Assembly (NCBI RefSeq): GCF_033568475.1
Contig: NC_133123.1
Span: 150,923,753-150,987,752, forward strand
Direction of reading: 5' to 3'
Source of the DNA: Henckelia pumila
Taxonomy: Eukaryota; Streptophyta; Magnoliopsida; Lamiales; Gesneriaceae
DNA length: 64,000 nucleotides
Shown: one piece after another, positions 17,331 to 29,853 of the stretch
Layout of the letters: each line of letters begins with the position of its first letter
How positions within the stretch are numbered: the stretch's first letter is position 1
Translations under genes and position numbers: made by a program
Notes under the pieces: generated by a model
What the model was told of the DNA's origin: nothing
Seen by the model: only the letters and a program-made list of their open reading frames with translations
Databases searched by the model: none

Positions 17331-20300
17331 ATGGGTTGTGTTCTTGGCAAAACAATCTTCGGACAAAGAAAAGCTCGCCGGAAGGAAAAGAATGACGCAC
17401 GGCGGAGCTCCGAGAACGAATCCGTGACGGCGGGGAATGACGTGGGGAGAAGAGGAAAGAAGAAGAAGAAGAAGACGATCGTGGAGGTTCCGGCGGTAGC
17501 GGACTCAAGGTGGAATCTTCCGGCAGCGGTGCCGGAGTTCAAGCTAAAAACAGGAGCCGCGGCCGCGGCAGATGAGTGGCCGCCGTGGCTGTTGGACGTC
17601 GCCGGCCACGCCATCCAGGATTGGAAACCACGACGTGCTAACACCTTCGAGAAGCTTGACAAGGTAATCGCGGTCGATTTTTTTTTTCTTTTTTTTAAAA
17701 AATTTTTGGAGCAAAAGAAAAAAAAAAGATTATATTTTTTGCGTCAGTGGAAAGGTACTTCCTCTTGTTAGAAATGTACAATCCGAGGGAGCAAGCATTT
17801 CATGTGCTTTCTTGGGAACATGAAACTTTAAAGTTGTTGTATGATGCAATGATGTAATGCTATTTCTTGGGAAAAGAATTATATATTTTTCCTTGTCAAT
17901 GTAGTTGTGGAGTGCTACAGATCTTGAATTAAAGTGTTCTTTTGCATTTTTTTCTTTGCCTTTTGTAAAACTGAATAGTTTAGGCATTGGATTGTATTGA
18001 TCTTATAAAAGTTTATGTTGAAAATAGAAAAGAAGAAAGCGGCTTCTTCGTGCTTGTATTGAATTTGAAGTTTTCGGAGTGTTTTGGATTTGTTTCAGAT
18101 TGGCCAGGGAACATACAGCAATGTGTACAAGGCCAGGGACTTGATCACTGGGAAGGTAGTGGCTCTTAAGAAAGTAAGGTTTGATAATTTAGATCCCGAG
18201 ACGGTAAGGTTTATGTCGAGAGAAATACTCGTGCTGAGAAGGCTAAATCATCCCAATGTAATTAAGCTCGAAGGCTTGGTTATATCCCGAATTTCTTGCA
18301 GTCTTTACCTTGTTTTTGAGTATATGGAGCATGATCTTGCTGGCCTTGCTGCTGTCCAGACTGTCAAGTTCACCGAACCTCAGGTAAATAACTCTACAAG
18401 GAAATAAAAAGGTTCTTGTTTTTATATTTGTGTTTTGTGTATATTGGATGGGTTTAATCAGGCAGCATTGAGTTAAATGGTTCACAAATTTTAATGTATC
18501 TGTTTGGCATCGAGGAACGACTTATCTTGTATTTATTTAATGTCGAATGAGAATGTTATGTGTCATCCATTTTGATTTTTTTGCTTCCATATCTTAAGGT
18601 AGTCCTAATTACATCGTGCCTTCTGGTTTTGAGGTGACTGAGGCATTTGGATTTTTTGATGAGGTTCATATTGGGTTTGCATCATGTGCTTTTTGGATGC
18701 TACTGATTGACCTTTCTTGATCATTGGCCCCAAATTCTAAAAGTTAAGGTGGCCAATTCTTTCTACTGGTAAATAGAGTATCAAAGGTGATAGACATTGC
18801 TTGCGCCGTCATTGAACATACTTACACATTTAACAACTTGCGTTTGTCCTTTTGTAGAAGTAAACCACTATTCTATTTCTCCCAAGTGGTGATTGGAGCA
18901 TCCTGCGGGATTGGTGACCACTTTGTGCGACGAACAAATCTAATTTCCCTTAATGATGCCAAATATCTTGGATATGAATCCTTTTTTAGTTCAAGTAAAA
19001 TGCTATGACATTGCTTATACATTTTCCTTCTCTGGTATTTGCATCAACTAGAGTTCTTGTCAAAAGCTGGATAAGTGAAACTAGTTCAAACGAGTGTTTT
19101 TCGTTTTCCGAAGTATATTATCAAGAACAAGGATTTAGGCTTCATTTAGTTGGCCTTTGATTTCTTTATGTCTCCTGGTACAGATCAAATGCTATATGAA
19201 ACAATTACTTTCTGGTCTTGAGCATTGCCACGACAATGGTGTCTTACACCGGGACATTAAGTGCTCGAATTTACTTATAGACAATGAAGGGATCTTAAAA
19301 ATTGCCGATTTTGGGTTGGCTTCTTTCTTTGATCCTCAACTGAAGAAACCTATGACAAGCCGAGTAGTCACACTATGGTATCGTCCTCCAGAGCTTTTAC
19401 TAGGGGCAACTTATTATGGAGTTGGTGTCGATTTGTGGAGTGCTGGCTGCATTCTGGCTGAGCTGCTTTCTGGGAAGCCAATATTACGGGGTCGGACAGA
19501 GGTACTTCTGTAAACGAGTTTAATAATAAAATACCATTATCATTCACTCAAAAACGAAAGAGAAAAAAAACCATACCATTCTCGTGAATTAAATGTGTGA
19601 ACTCGTTAAAGGCATATCTCCAACGTCATATTTCCATTATATGTTTATTATTTATTTTTTGTAGGTGGAGCAACTGCACAAAGTGTTCAAACTTTGTGGT
19701 TCTCCATCCGATGATTACTGGAAGAGATCAAGATTTACGAATGCAACTCTTTATAAACCTCAGCAACCTTATAAGCGATGCATAACCGAGACCTTTAAGG
19801 ATTTTCCATCATCGTCTCTGGCTCTTCTAGAAAATCTTCTTGCAATCGATCCTGATGCCCGAGAGACAGCCACTGCAGCATTAAATAGCGAAGTAAGTTA
19901 TTTCGAGTCAAAATGGGTAAAAAAAGTTTGCTATATAGCTTTGTGAAGCATATTTGTGATATGGCTCTCTTTTTTGTATATACATGTTAATAATTTTTCT
20001 TGGAATCTCGAGCATTATTGTCATTAATTTTTTGAGGGGAATGATATTTTTGTTTTGACCAGTTTTTCGCCGCTGAACCACATGCCTGTGAACCGTCGAG
20101 CTTACCTAAGTTTCCTCCAAGCAAAGAAATGGATATCAAATTGAAGGATGAAGAAGCCAGGAGGTGCTTTTTCTTGATTATTAAATCTTTAAACTGTACT
20201 TTTGCCATAGTAATGTGCTACAACATGTTCTTGTGTAGGCAACGAGGTTTAGGTCGGAAACCTCATGTTACAGATGGTAATAGAAGAACGAGAGTACGTG

Positions 20301-20974
20301 ACAAAGTCAGCCGTGCAATGCCAGCTCCACAAGCAAATGCGGAGCTACAAACCAATTTAGATGTATGTAGACTCTTTTATCCCTACGATTCATTGTCACA
20401 CTCCATATTTCTTGTTACTGCATTAAGGAAGTCGAGGAAGAAAAGGAAGGAAATATATGGGTTGGCTTTATTGTGTTGCTCGGCGTATAAAACTCGAAAT
20501 ATTCCAACTTTATGTATCTTGGTATTTTCCATTTTCTTCTTATTGTGCTGTGATATTGTTGAATATCTTTCAAGAACTCATTCACGCGCACGCGATTATC
20601 TTATCTATGTTGATCGTCCAATGATTTATCTTGTGCAGAGGCTGAGATTTATGTCTGATATTAAAGCCAAGAGCAAAAGTGAAAAATTCCCACCACCACA
20701 CCAAGATGGAGCAGTTGGTCACCCTCTCAACTCATCTCAAATAGGTCCCGAATCATTCTCAGGAGCAGATGCCTCATTAAGTTCCTCCATTTTCGAGACA
20801 AAGCCATCAAGATCTTTCCGGGACCTTGCATCAAAAAGTGCAGCATCTGCAAGGAGGAAAAAGAAGAAGGAAGAGCCTCATAGAGCTCCTCCACGAAGAT
20901 TTATCAATGCGTTGTATCCGTCTTCCATTAGTTGGTCGACGGAGTTCATGTTCAGGAGCAGGCGAGCAGCATAA
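17331..20974 (+). CDS. CDK-like serine/threonine protein kinase, At1g54610/IBS1-type, with N-terminal MGC
   Basis: Seven coding exons: 17331-17663, 18099-18383, 19184-19501, 19665-19892, 20063-20163, 20239-20362 and 20639-20974. All have GT/AG borders and matching phases, giving 574 aa. Residues 1-110 are a basic, low-complexity extension starting MGC, a putative N-myristoylation and palmitoylation signal pointing to membranes. The kinase domain has the Gly loop IGQGTYSNVYKA, the ATP lysine in VVALKK, the catalytic HRDIKCSNLL, DFGLA, and VTLWYRPPELLLGA. The CDK-like C lobe ends in LLAIDPDARETA. After it come the family tail block KSKSEKFPPPHQDG and a basic C-terminus. The cyclin-binding PSTAIRE position reads PETVRFM, as in this plant CDK-like subfamily. 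All catalytic residues are present, so an active kinase is expected. The substrate is unknown. The gene is convergent with PDH E1 beta. Confidence 0.95.
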
Positions 20975-21791
20975 ATCCATCAAAGGTAGAGATGCAAGCT
21001 CTCTGAAAATTTTTGGGAAGTCATGTGTAATCTTTTATTTGCGTTCTCATAAAAAAAAAATAGCAAACAATTTTCAATCCTATATTTGGTGTACAGTCCT
21101 GATTTCTATGGTTCTGAGGATAATTATTGTGACTATGGCTACCGCGATTCATATATGTTTAGCCCATTTTCATAACGATCTTTTGTTTTGGGGACTGGGG
21201 TGATCAGATTGAATGTTTAACAAGACGGGCACATTAATTTTCATCCCCATTTTTAGATTCATGAATTTTTTAACTTAAATCAGAATTAATCTTATCTAAA
21301 ATGAAGTATAAATAAAGATTATCGTAAATATAAGATAAATGGAAGATTGAATTATCTAGACAGAAAATTAATTTTATCCATATAATTAATTATTTATATA
21401 ACATGTTATGTTTTCAATATAGCAAGGAAAATTTGCACGCAAGATTTGTGGCAAAACAATTGCAATTCCTTGATATTCGACAATTTGGCATGACAGCCGA
21501 GTAAATGCACCACAATATGGAGAAGTTAAAAGCCTTCAAAACACTGTGTTTTCTTGAATAAAACAAATCACCAAAATAGCACCAATATATTGGCACATTC
21601 TCTTTCTTTACAGAACCTTATTTCCGGACGATTTTTCTTTCTGGTTTACAATGCTGACCGGCTCGTCGCCGGTCATGGTCCAAAAGGATGGATAGGTGGA
21701 TGAGAAAACAAGAAAGAACTAATGGAGGAGTAAGAGAAATTTGGACTAAAGAAATGTAGAAACATTAGAAGCTTTTTGTTCCTAGTAATTC
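20975..21791. other. Convergent 3' flanks of the kinase and PDH E1 beta genes
   Basis: This 0.8-kb gap between two facing stop codons holds both 3' UTRs. No further gene is supported. The frame at 20826-21203 is a shadow of the kinase's last exon running into its 3' UTR. Confidence 0.6.
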
Positions 21792-24700
21792 TCAAGCAGT
21801 TGCTGCCAAGGAACTTGATCTGTAACATGCCCTCTTTGCAGCACGAACAATGTCGTCGACCTGACATAAAGTGACAGAGATCGAGAATCAGATGGGGGAG
21901 GTATAGAGAACATCAAAGAGCATAAGCAGAGTATATCGCGTATTAACTGACATTTACAAATCATATATAGTATCGCCTTTCATTTGGTTGAATTTTACCT
22001 TCTTATCTCTAATTTCTCATGGACAGACTAATAAGGAATAAAAAAAATCCACCAGAGATCATTTGTGCAAAGTCTCATGAATCATGATCTTGCAAGTGCA
22101 AACGAATCATTACAAATGCAGTTGCAGAAGCTTATGCTACATATAAACACTCACCTTACTCTTCTGCCATCCGTTATTTTTAATACTGCCATGTCCAAGT
22201 CTAACTCAGCAATCTAAAAACCCAAAAAAAGGCATTGTTGTTTGCAAATATTAAGGTTTGTTTTACATTTTTTAAATTCCTGTCTTGGATATTTAGGAGA
22301 TCAAAGCATATCTTTCTGTCATTTTTCAATAGCATAACCTACTCGATAGAGAAATTTCTCAATCCTTTTTCTTCACAATAGAATATGCTACAACCACAGT
22401 TATATATGCCCAATGCACAAGAAGAAAGCGGAGGAGCAAACCTGTGGGACAGCCATTCTTTCAAGATTTGCAGCATAGGGCATGGGAACATCAGCACCAC
22501 AAATCCTCTCGACAGGTGCATCAAGATACTCAAAGCTATCTTCAAGAACCGAAGCACTGGAAATATGAATTAGGAATAAAATTAGTATACATGATGAAAA
22601 AGAGATGGAAAATATATTGATATAGAAAGAAGCTGACCAGATCTCTGCGCCAACACCATGTTGAGGGTATCCTTCTTCGACAGTCACAAGCCTATTGGTT
22701 TTCCTAACTGAAGCATTGATTGTGGATCTATCAAGAGGGCGGATTGACCGAAGATTTATCACCTGCAAAAACAAAAGGAACGTAACAAAACTAAAATTCA
22801 GAGAACTACACACGATAAAGACACGAGGGGATTTCTTTCACTTACCTCAGCCCTGATTCCTTCCTTTGCAAGAATATCAGCAGCCTATACATAATACATA
22901 ATCGATCAACATCAATTCCAGATACAAAATCCAAAGAGACCGATATTGCAAATTTGCAAATAATATTATACAACATGATGCATTCAATCAAACAAATACT
23001 TCCAGTTTCATTGACATATAACAATATGTCTGGAAGTAATCTACAAACTTCTTAGTTATTGGTTATAGAAGTGTGTTAGTCATTAAAGACTGCATCTATG
23101 ACTCAACTTAAAAATGAACAAACTTATGCTGTGACAGGGATATTGTTGATACAAGAAACAAAACTGGCATTCTAGCCATATTGCAGAGGATTGTTTATAG
23201 GAAGCACTTTTGAGCTTTTCCTTCACAATTTTGTGAAAGAAAAGCTCCAAAGTGCTTCCTAGAAACAATCTCAAACACTACCGATATAACATTAACTAGT
23301 GTTGCAACTTGAAGTCCTAAAATCTCCACAAGTTTTGAGTAAACCAAAGCACAAAGCCCAATTCAAAAGCAAATCATATATCAATTGCAACTTGCTCATT
23401 CAGAACGACAGACCTGAAGCGAATAGTCAACCATCCTTGAGAAACAAGTTATAGTTACATCCTTTCCTTCACGTTCGATCTGCCAAAAATTTGACGAGTC
23501 AGGAATATACATGTGTGAGAGCCGGTAAAGCCATGTTGAGGTTTACCTTAGCTTTTCCAATAGGAAGGCAGAAACTGGAATCAAGAACTTCGGCGGAGAC
23601 AGGAAATGATGAACCATATCTGGAAAAGAAATAAATCCATGACATAAATTAGATATAGACTGAGATTGATACAGATATCAAAATCACAAGCATCGATGTA
23701 ACTCACAGCAATTCATTTTCTAGGAATACAACAGGGTCTGGATCCCTGATGGCAGCTTTAAGTAGACCTCGAGCATCTTCTGCAGAATATGGTGCCAGTA
23801 CCTTTAATCCTGGACATGAACCATACCATGCTGCATAGCACTGAAAGGATGCATAAGCTCAGAGATAGAACAGTAACTAGGTACAGTGTAGCAAGATTTC
23901 TTCCTAAATCAGATAATGTCAGAAGTGACAAACCAACAAAGAACAACTCATTTCACATAAATTTCATTTACGAGTTCAATTCAAATGTGCCAAAAAAAAT
24001 CCTTCATAAATTCCTGTTCCCGGTAGAAAGAAACTACTGGTATCACAGCTCAGGAAGCACTGCAACGTCAAACATAATAGAAAATACCATGTTTATCACA
24101 GAACAACTACTTTGCAGGCTCAAGTTGTGGCAGCATAGGTGAATGCTCAGAAGTACAATAACGAAAACATTAATTTAAATCCGATGGAGATTCTTCGCAC
24201 CCTTCATCAAAGGGGTAACGTTTCTTTCAGCAACCCATGAGAATTTAACCTGGCAAGGTGCTGATTCACACTACACACTTCCAACTTAAGTTTGCGATCC
24301 TTATGATTTTGTCTTCTTTTGAAGAAGAATTTTGTCAAGGGGGCTTCATTAAAGGTCTTCCTCTCCATGTTCTGACTCATGAGCAGGAGATACCGTCCTA
24401 GTTTATTCATTTAATGATCATTACTACACAGAATGCTACAGACATTGGGAAATTGGGAAAAGCTTTTCTGTAATCACAGCCACAGCAGTAAAGGATCCTC
24501 TTCCACTCCCTCTTAAGATTAATTATAAAAATAAAAAATAAGGGTCAGTCTTTACATGTCTGAGGCAAAACTATTTACTAATCACCTCGGGCGAACTATT
24601 CTGGTTGGCCTTTTAATTTTTCTTTCTTTGATAATGTTAATTGGTCCAACACATAGAGTCTGCCAGCAGGGAGATGCGAAGTGGGAGTTCTAAGTATTTT

Positions 24701-25608
24701 CCCTCTCACTTCAGCACCAGAAGACAAACTTGATCCAAAGTTAACTCCTTGGTCTAGGAGGTGAAGTTACAAACAGTGACCTACAACTACTCTCTTGCTA
24801 GAACATATTTACATAGGCTTTAAAATACAGAATGTCATGAATATCATATGCACCGGATAGCAAGGCTGTGTTAGAAGGTACTCTAATTCATACCTGAGAA
24901 TGTTGAGCACCAACACCAGCAGCAGCACCGTTTGGACCTCTGAAAACAATAGGAACAGACATCTGACCAGCAGACATGTAATTTGATTTTGCAGCAGAAT
25001 TAATGATGTGGTCAATAGCCTGAAAAAAAAAAAAGAAAAAAAAAGCTCATAACCTCCATATGCATCCGTAGTCAGTTTCTTAAATAAATAACTCAGATAA
25101 AACTATTTCTGTTCACGGAGATTGCTATGTTTTGAAAAGATCCAGAAACCTTTTCTCTAGTACCACCTTCCCTCACAGTAAAAGGTAATAGCAAAACAAA
25201 ACACATCATCTTGCAGAATTGAATAGAACAATTTAAGTTTCAAACTCAACCTAGCCAAACACAGCATCAGGGGAAAAACTATAACCTGCATTGAGAAGTT
25301 GAAAGTCATAAACTCAATCACAGGCCTTAGACCATAATATGCTGCACCAACTCCAATACCAGCAAATCCAGCCTGCAATAATGAGCCCAGTTGAGACTGC
25401 CAAATTTTGCCACTTAATTCGATTCTAAAAATTCTTTAAAGTACAGATAAAAGCCAACCTCGGTAATGGGAGTGTCAATAACCCTCTCAGGACCGTATTT
25501 GTCCAAAAGACCTTTGGATATCTAGTACAAAACATTGTAAAACAAAAAAATAATTCAGAACACATGGTTATCAGAGAATATCAACTATCAAGTCCACACC
25601 ACTCCCCC

Positions 25609-25647
<39 letters not shown>

Positions 25648-26227
25648 CGTAGAACAAAGACTCACCTTATATGCACCCTGATACTCACCAACCTGCATAT
25701 TAAACAAGTCAACAAAGCATTAAGGAACCCTAAAAACCAATCAAATCGGTATAAAATGGTATGTTCAGTCTCAAAAACCCTATCAAACTTCTATGATACC
25801 TCTTCGCCCATCAAAAAGACTTTGGGATCAGCAGACATTTCTTCATCAAGAGCCGAATTTAAAGCTTCACGCACCGTCATCTGCAAAAGAGTGTGATAAA
25901 ATGATCCTTCACCATATCCAACACATATTGCCAATACCCAGAAAGGCAAATCTCATAACAGGAAGAACTGATCATAATTAAATTCAAGAACTTGGTAAAC
26001 TATTACAGAAATATAATACTAATTACCTCCTTTGCGGAGGAAGAAAAGGCCATGGATGCAATCACTCGAATCCCTTGCTCCAAACTCTTTCCCACCAAAA
26101 ATAAAAATAAATAATAAAAAGCCGAATCAATTAACACAGTCAAATCAGAGAATAAAGAAGCTGCCATTTTTACCACAGGAGCAGGATTGCCTTTGCAGGC
26201 GACTCTTTGCCTTATAATCCCCAACAT
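21792..26227 (-). CDS. Pyruvate dehydrogenase E1 component subunit beta, mitochondrial
   Basis: Fourteen coding exons on the minus strand: 26227-26174, 26086-26027, 25880-25800, 25692-25666, 25521-25459, 25372-25286, 25019-24894, 23840-23707, 23619-23547, 23479-23414, 22884-22846, 22762-22638, 22556-22442 and 21860-21792. Phases close throughout, giving 372 aa, the usual length. With E1 alpha this subunit forms the thiamine-diphosphate pyruvate decarboxylase of the mitochondrial PDH complex. The first 38 or so residues are basic and serine-rich, fitting a matrix presequence. The core runs [114 protein letters not shown] and [13 protein letters not shown]. The C-terminal extension SSSLAATA differs from the more usual short end. 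Exon 2 could start at 26086 or a few codons later. No disabling change is seen. Confidence 0.97.
23189..23285. mobile_element. Foldback MITE in a PDH E1 beta intron
   Basis: A near-perfect hairpin of about 82 bp: gattgtttataggaagcact near 23189 pairs with agtgcttcctagaaacaatc ending at 23270, around a short AT loop. The outer part ending tcaaacactacc matches the ends of the foldback elements at 38485-38625 and 43025-43147. It lies in the intron between the exons ending at 23414 and starting at 22884. Confidence 0.65.
25610..25646. repeat. C37 homopolymer (G37 on the transcribed sense strand)
   Basis: An uninterrupted run of 37 C on the plus strand inside a PDH E1 beta intron. On the gene's sense strand it is a G run beginning about 20 nt after the 5' splice site of the 27-nt microexon (25692-25666). 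The exact length may be unreliable in any assembly. Confidence 0.9.
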
Positions 26228-26473
26228 ACTCCCGTCTCTTCGCAAGAACCCTTCAGTCACATCAAATTACACAACCAAAATCAAACAGAAGGCTCATAAA
26301 ACCGTATGCACGTACACGAGCAAGTCAGATTTCCTTTTCTAGATCAAAATCTGAACGCGATACATCATGATTAACAGCATGACGTTCGAAAATACCTCGT
26401 ATCCACCAATTAATACATACCCAAACCACTAGAAAATGATTGAAGGATTGAAAATGGGAGAGCGAGAGATTAC

Positions 26474-26530
26474 CTGGTTGGTGGCCTCAAGTTGGATAAA
26501 TTCTTCTGTGTTTTCAGCCTTTTTTCGATA
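26474..26530 (-). other. Probable non-coding first exon of the PDH E1 beta gene
   Basis: On the minus strand the sequence reads into a consensus donor CAACCAG|GTAATC at 26474, upstream of the ATG at 26227. This supports a leader intron between 26473 and about 26240. The exon's upstream end is not determined. Confidence 0.45.
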
Positions 26531-26786
26531 GAGCCACCTAATAGTTATATAACAGCGATCGTGTCACTGCAAATTTATTATTAATTATATATACTAATAT
26601 AACGGTGTCAGAGCAATATCATATACTTTTATTTTTAAAATAATTCAACATTATAAAAAGATTAAATTAGATTTTTCTTTTTCTTTTTCTTTTTCAAATC
26701 CCAAACTCATTTATATACCTAAGATCTTGGTAACAGATGGATTAAAAACCATTAGTTAACGAAGTACACTATCATGTGCAGGTAAT

Positions 26787-27480
26787 TAGGGTTGGAAAAT
26801 TTTACATAAATCCCAACCCTTCCCGATTTTCAATCCATTTCCGTCCCGAATTTTTTTTCATCCCGAAATTTTTCCGACCCGATCAATTTCAGAATCGGGA
26901 TCGGGATAGGGAATCTTCCCGACGGGATTTCCGACCCGACTCGAATATAAAAATAATATTTTTAAATAATATTTTTTAATTAAAAAAATAATTTTTTTTT
27001 ATAATTTTATGTTTTAATATTAATGTTTTATAATTATCTACCATATAAAATTTTTTTATATTTATCTTTTTTAATATTAACATTGAGTTATAAATTTTTA
27101 TTTTGTTTTTTAATATTATGAATAATTATATGTTTTTTTGTATTAATCAAGTAGTTGTTTTAATTTATTTGTAATGTACTAAGAAGATGTTTTAGTTTTT
27201 TAATGGTTATTTACAAAGAAATTTTAATTTATTTGTAATGTACTAAGAAATTGTTTGATTTTCTTCATAATTTTTTTTAAAAAAATATTTTCGTAGAATT
27301 TTTTTTAAAAAAAATTAGTGTTCGGGATTACCCTTTTCCGACCCGACGGGATCCCGAATATTCGGGTCCCGACACTTCTCGGGTGCGGGATCGGGAGAAA
27401 AAAAATATCTCAATTTTTATCGGGACGGGAATCGGGTAAGGGGGGGTTATGGGACGGGTCCCGACCCGATTCCACCCCTA
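26787..27480. mobile_element. Non-autonomous hAT-type element, family 1, copy A
   Basis: Ends are TAGGGTTGGAA on the left and TTCCACCCCTA on the right. The exact 8-bp target duplication CAGGTAAT lies at 26779-26786 and 27481-27488, diagnostic of hAT. Subterminal regions carry many copies of CCCGA/TCGGG words; the middle is AT-rich and non-coding. It is related to 32313-32997 in inverted orientation. Confidence 0.85.
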
Positions 27481-27589
27481 CAGGTAATATATATAGTAAC
27501 TCGTACCTCATTTTATAAGTTTAATGATTAAATATGATTAAGAGATACCAATCTTCACCAGCCAAGTGATTAATTGGATCAGAAATGTG

Positions 27590-28790
27590 GAATCAAGACT
27601 TCGGAACCACCGAAGATATCGGACCTTCCGAAGTGGATTCGGAAGCACCGAACCATAGCAACTGAGATCGGAAGCAAAAGGTGAGTTCGGACCTTTCGAA
27701 CGTGAGATCGGAGCTTCCGAGAGTTAGGCCATGCACACTAGTGACGTGTTGTCGGCGTTTGGACACACAGATGCATGCATGAGATAGAAGCTTCCGATCA
27801 AGACAGTTTGGAAACGTGTCATGCATGTAGAGATCGAAACTTCCGATCGAGAGATCGGAGCTTCCGAACGTCGCCTATAAATAGGACATGCGAGGCTCAC
27901 ATTTCACTTGCCAATTCACCTCTTCCCTATCCAATCTTGGTGTTTCTTAGGCGTTTCCAGCCATCTAGGCGAGGAACGAGTGTTTGAGAGATGTTTTCAT
28001 AGTCGTAGCGGAGTTGTGCCCAAGAGTTAGGGCTTCGACATCAGCGGGCTATCAACGGACGTAAGTATAGTCCAAGATCCCTATTAGTATCAGGGAGTAT
28101 TTATTAGCTTAGTTAAGGTTTTTAGATCAGTATTAGTGATATGATAAATATTTTCTCGTAGGCTTGGACCCTAAACTTGTGCTACTAGGACTGCCTTAGT
28201 GAGGTACGTAAGTACTGACTGAGATAGCAAACAAGTATGCATGCTTATATATTGTATTTTATATGTCATGATACATGTTTTAATGCTTTGATTGATATAT
28301 TATTTTGCATGTGCATATTTATGTTGAGCAGAGTCTCCTTCCAAATAGTCTTTGTAGTAGAGTCGTTCAGCCCTATATTTCTTGATTATATTGTCTGACA
28401 TCGGGAGACGCCGTGTTGACGGGGATTGACGCTATGGTGATCTGGACGAGTGTGTGGATGTACCCAACGGAGTTTATCTCAGATGGTACTACATACTCAT
28501 TTGACCCTAGACTGAGCTGGACTTGTGTTAACCAGTACCCAGTCATTCGCATGCATCATACTAGATTTAATTTGTATACTCGTGCTTATCGTATTGAGCA
28601 TAGTCGCTCACGTCCAGTCTTTTGTTCTTGTTTACCCTATTCGATGGGGCTGGTCTAAGGTTGACGACGCCAGTGGTCGAGGCAGAGTTGAGAGCTGGAG
28701 CAATGGTTTTCGTGAGTTTTCATTAGTTCAGGGATTTGATACAATATCTTCGATTTGGTTGCATAAAAGTTAATAACTTTCAGTTTTTAG
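27590..28790 (+). mobile_element. LTR-like retrotransposon fragment (possible solo LTR)
   Basis: The first 300 bp are built of short variants of gatcggaagcttccga. A core promoter-like CCTATAAATAGG follows at about 27873-27885. The next part (ggcttggaccctaaacttgtg, gaggtacgtaagtactgac) is of the type found in plant Ty3/gypsy LTRs. Neither end nor a target duplication could be fixed, and no gag or pol is attached. The small open frames in it are not supported as genes. Confidence 0.45.
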
Positions 28791-29853
28791 TAATCGGTTG
28801 TATTCCGCCGGTTTGGTTTGAATACCTGGTTTTTAGTTTCCACTGTTAATAGATGATTTGGATAAAGCCACTATATGTAATGTTATACAACAATTTTATT
28901 TTATTTTAATTAATAAAACATAGATATTTTATTTTAGATATTCAATTATAAGTAGAATTATAAAAAAAATTTAATTTGATATAATCAAGTCAAACCAAAA
29001 TGATTTTTATAAGGGGTTGAGTTTTAGTTGATAGTATAGATAGATACGTGAAATCTAATATTTTTTTTTTGGTTATTTTAAATTTTTTTACGTGTTTTGA
29101 CTTTATATAAGTATTAAAGAACTAATGAGGATTTTCTCTGAAGTAGTGAGAAAATAAACTTTTAGTTTTTCATACAATTTATTTTTGGATTTATGTATAT
29201 TTAATGTTTTAATAAATAAGCAGGTATAATATGAGACAATCTCACGGATCTATTTGAATCAATAATCAATATTTAATTTTGAAATAAAATAATAATAATT
29301 TTTTTATGGATCTTATCATATAAAAGATCCGTTTCACAAACTTGACCAATGAAACGATCTCATATGGACTTTTGTGTTAATAAAACTAATTATCAAAACA
29401 TGAAAAAGAGAAAGAAGTTTTTGGAAACTTAATTAATTTTTCGCTTTCAACTCTCAAATAAAAATCTATAGCGTCGTCGATTGTCGAATGAAGGAAAGTT
29501 TTGTTTATGACAATATATATGGTAATATATTATTTTTATTTTTGGATACGTTGTCGAATGAATTAAAGAAGGTTTTGTTTTTTTTAGGAAAGTTTTGTTT
29601 TTTGACATATATATATATATATAATTTTTTTAAAAAATATATATATATACATATATATAAGGTGATAGATTTTTTTTTTTTAAAAAAGGTGATAGATTAT
29701 TTTTATTATTGGATTTGTGGATTTCTTCACCTCAGTGTACGTATGTTTAGGACAAATCTAATAGGGATTAGTCTAACGTACAACATACAGTACTACATGA
29801 TGCCGTGTGATATTTAAGAAACACATGCGTTATTCGACTATGCCCTGTTCAAG

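Noticed and set aside
20129-20974. A 281-codon plus-strand gene
   Set aside because: It is two introns and three exons of the kinase read through; splice sites and family alignment explain it.
25564-25896. Proline-rich small protein
   Set aside because: The proline run comes from the C37 tract in a PDH intron, on the strand opposite to the gene.
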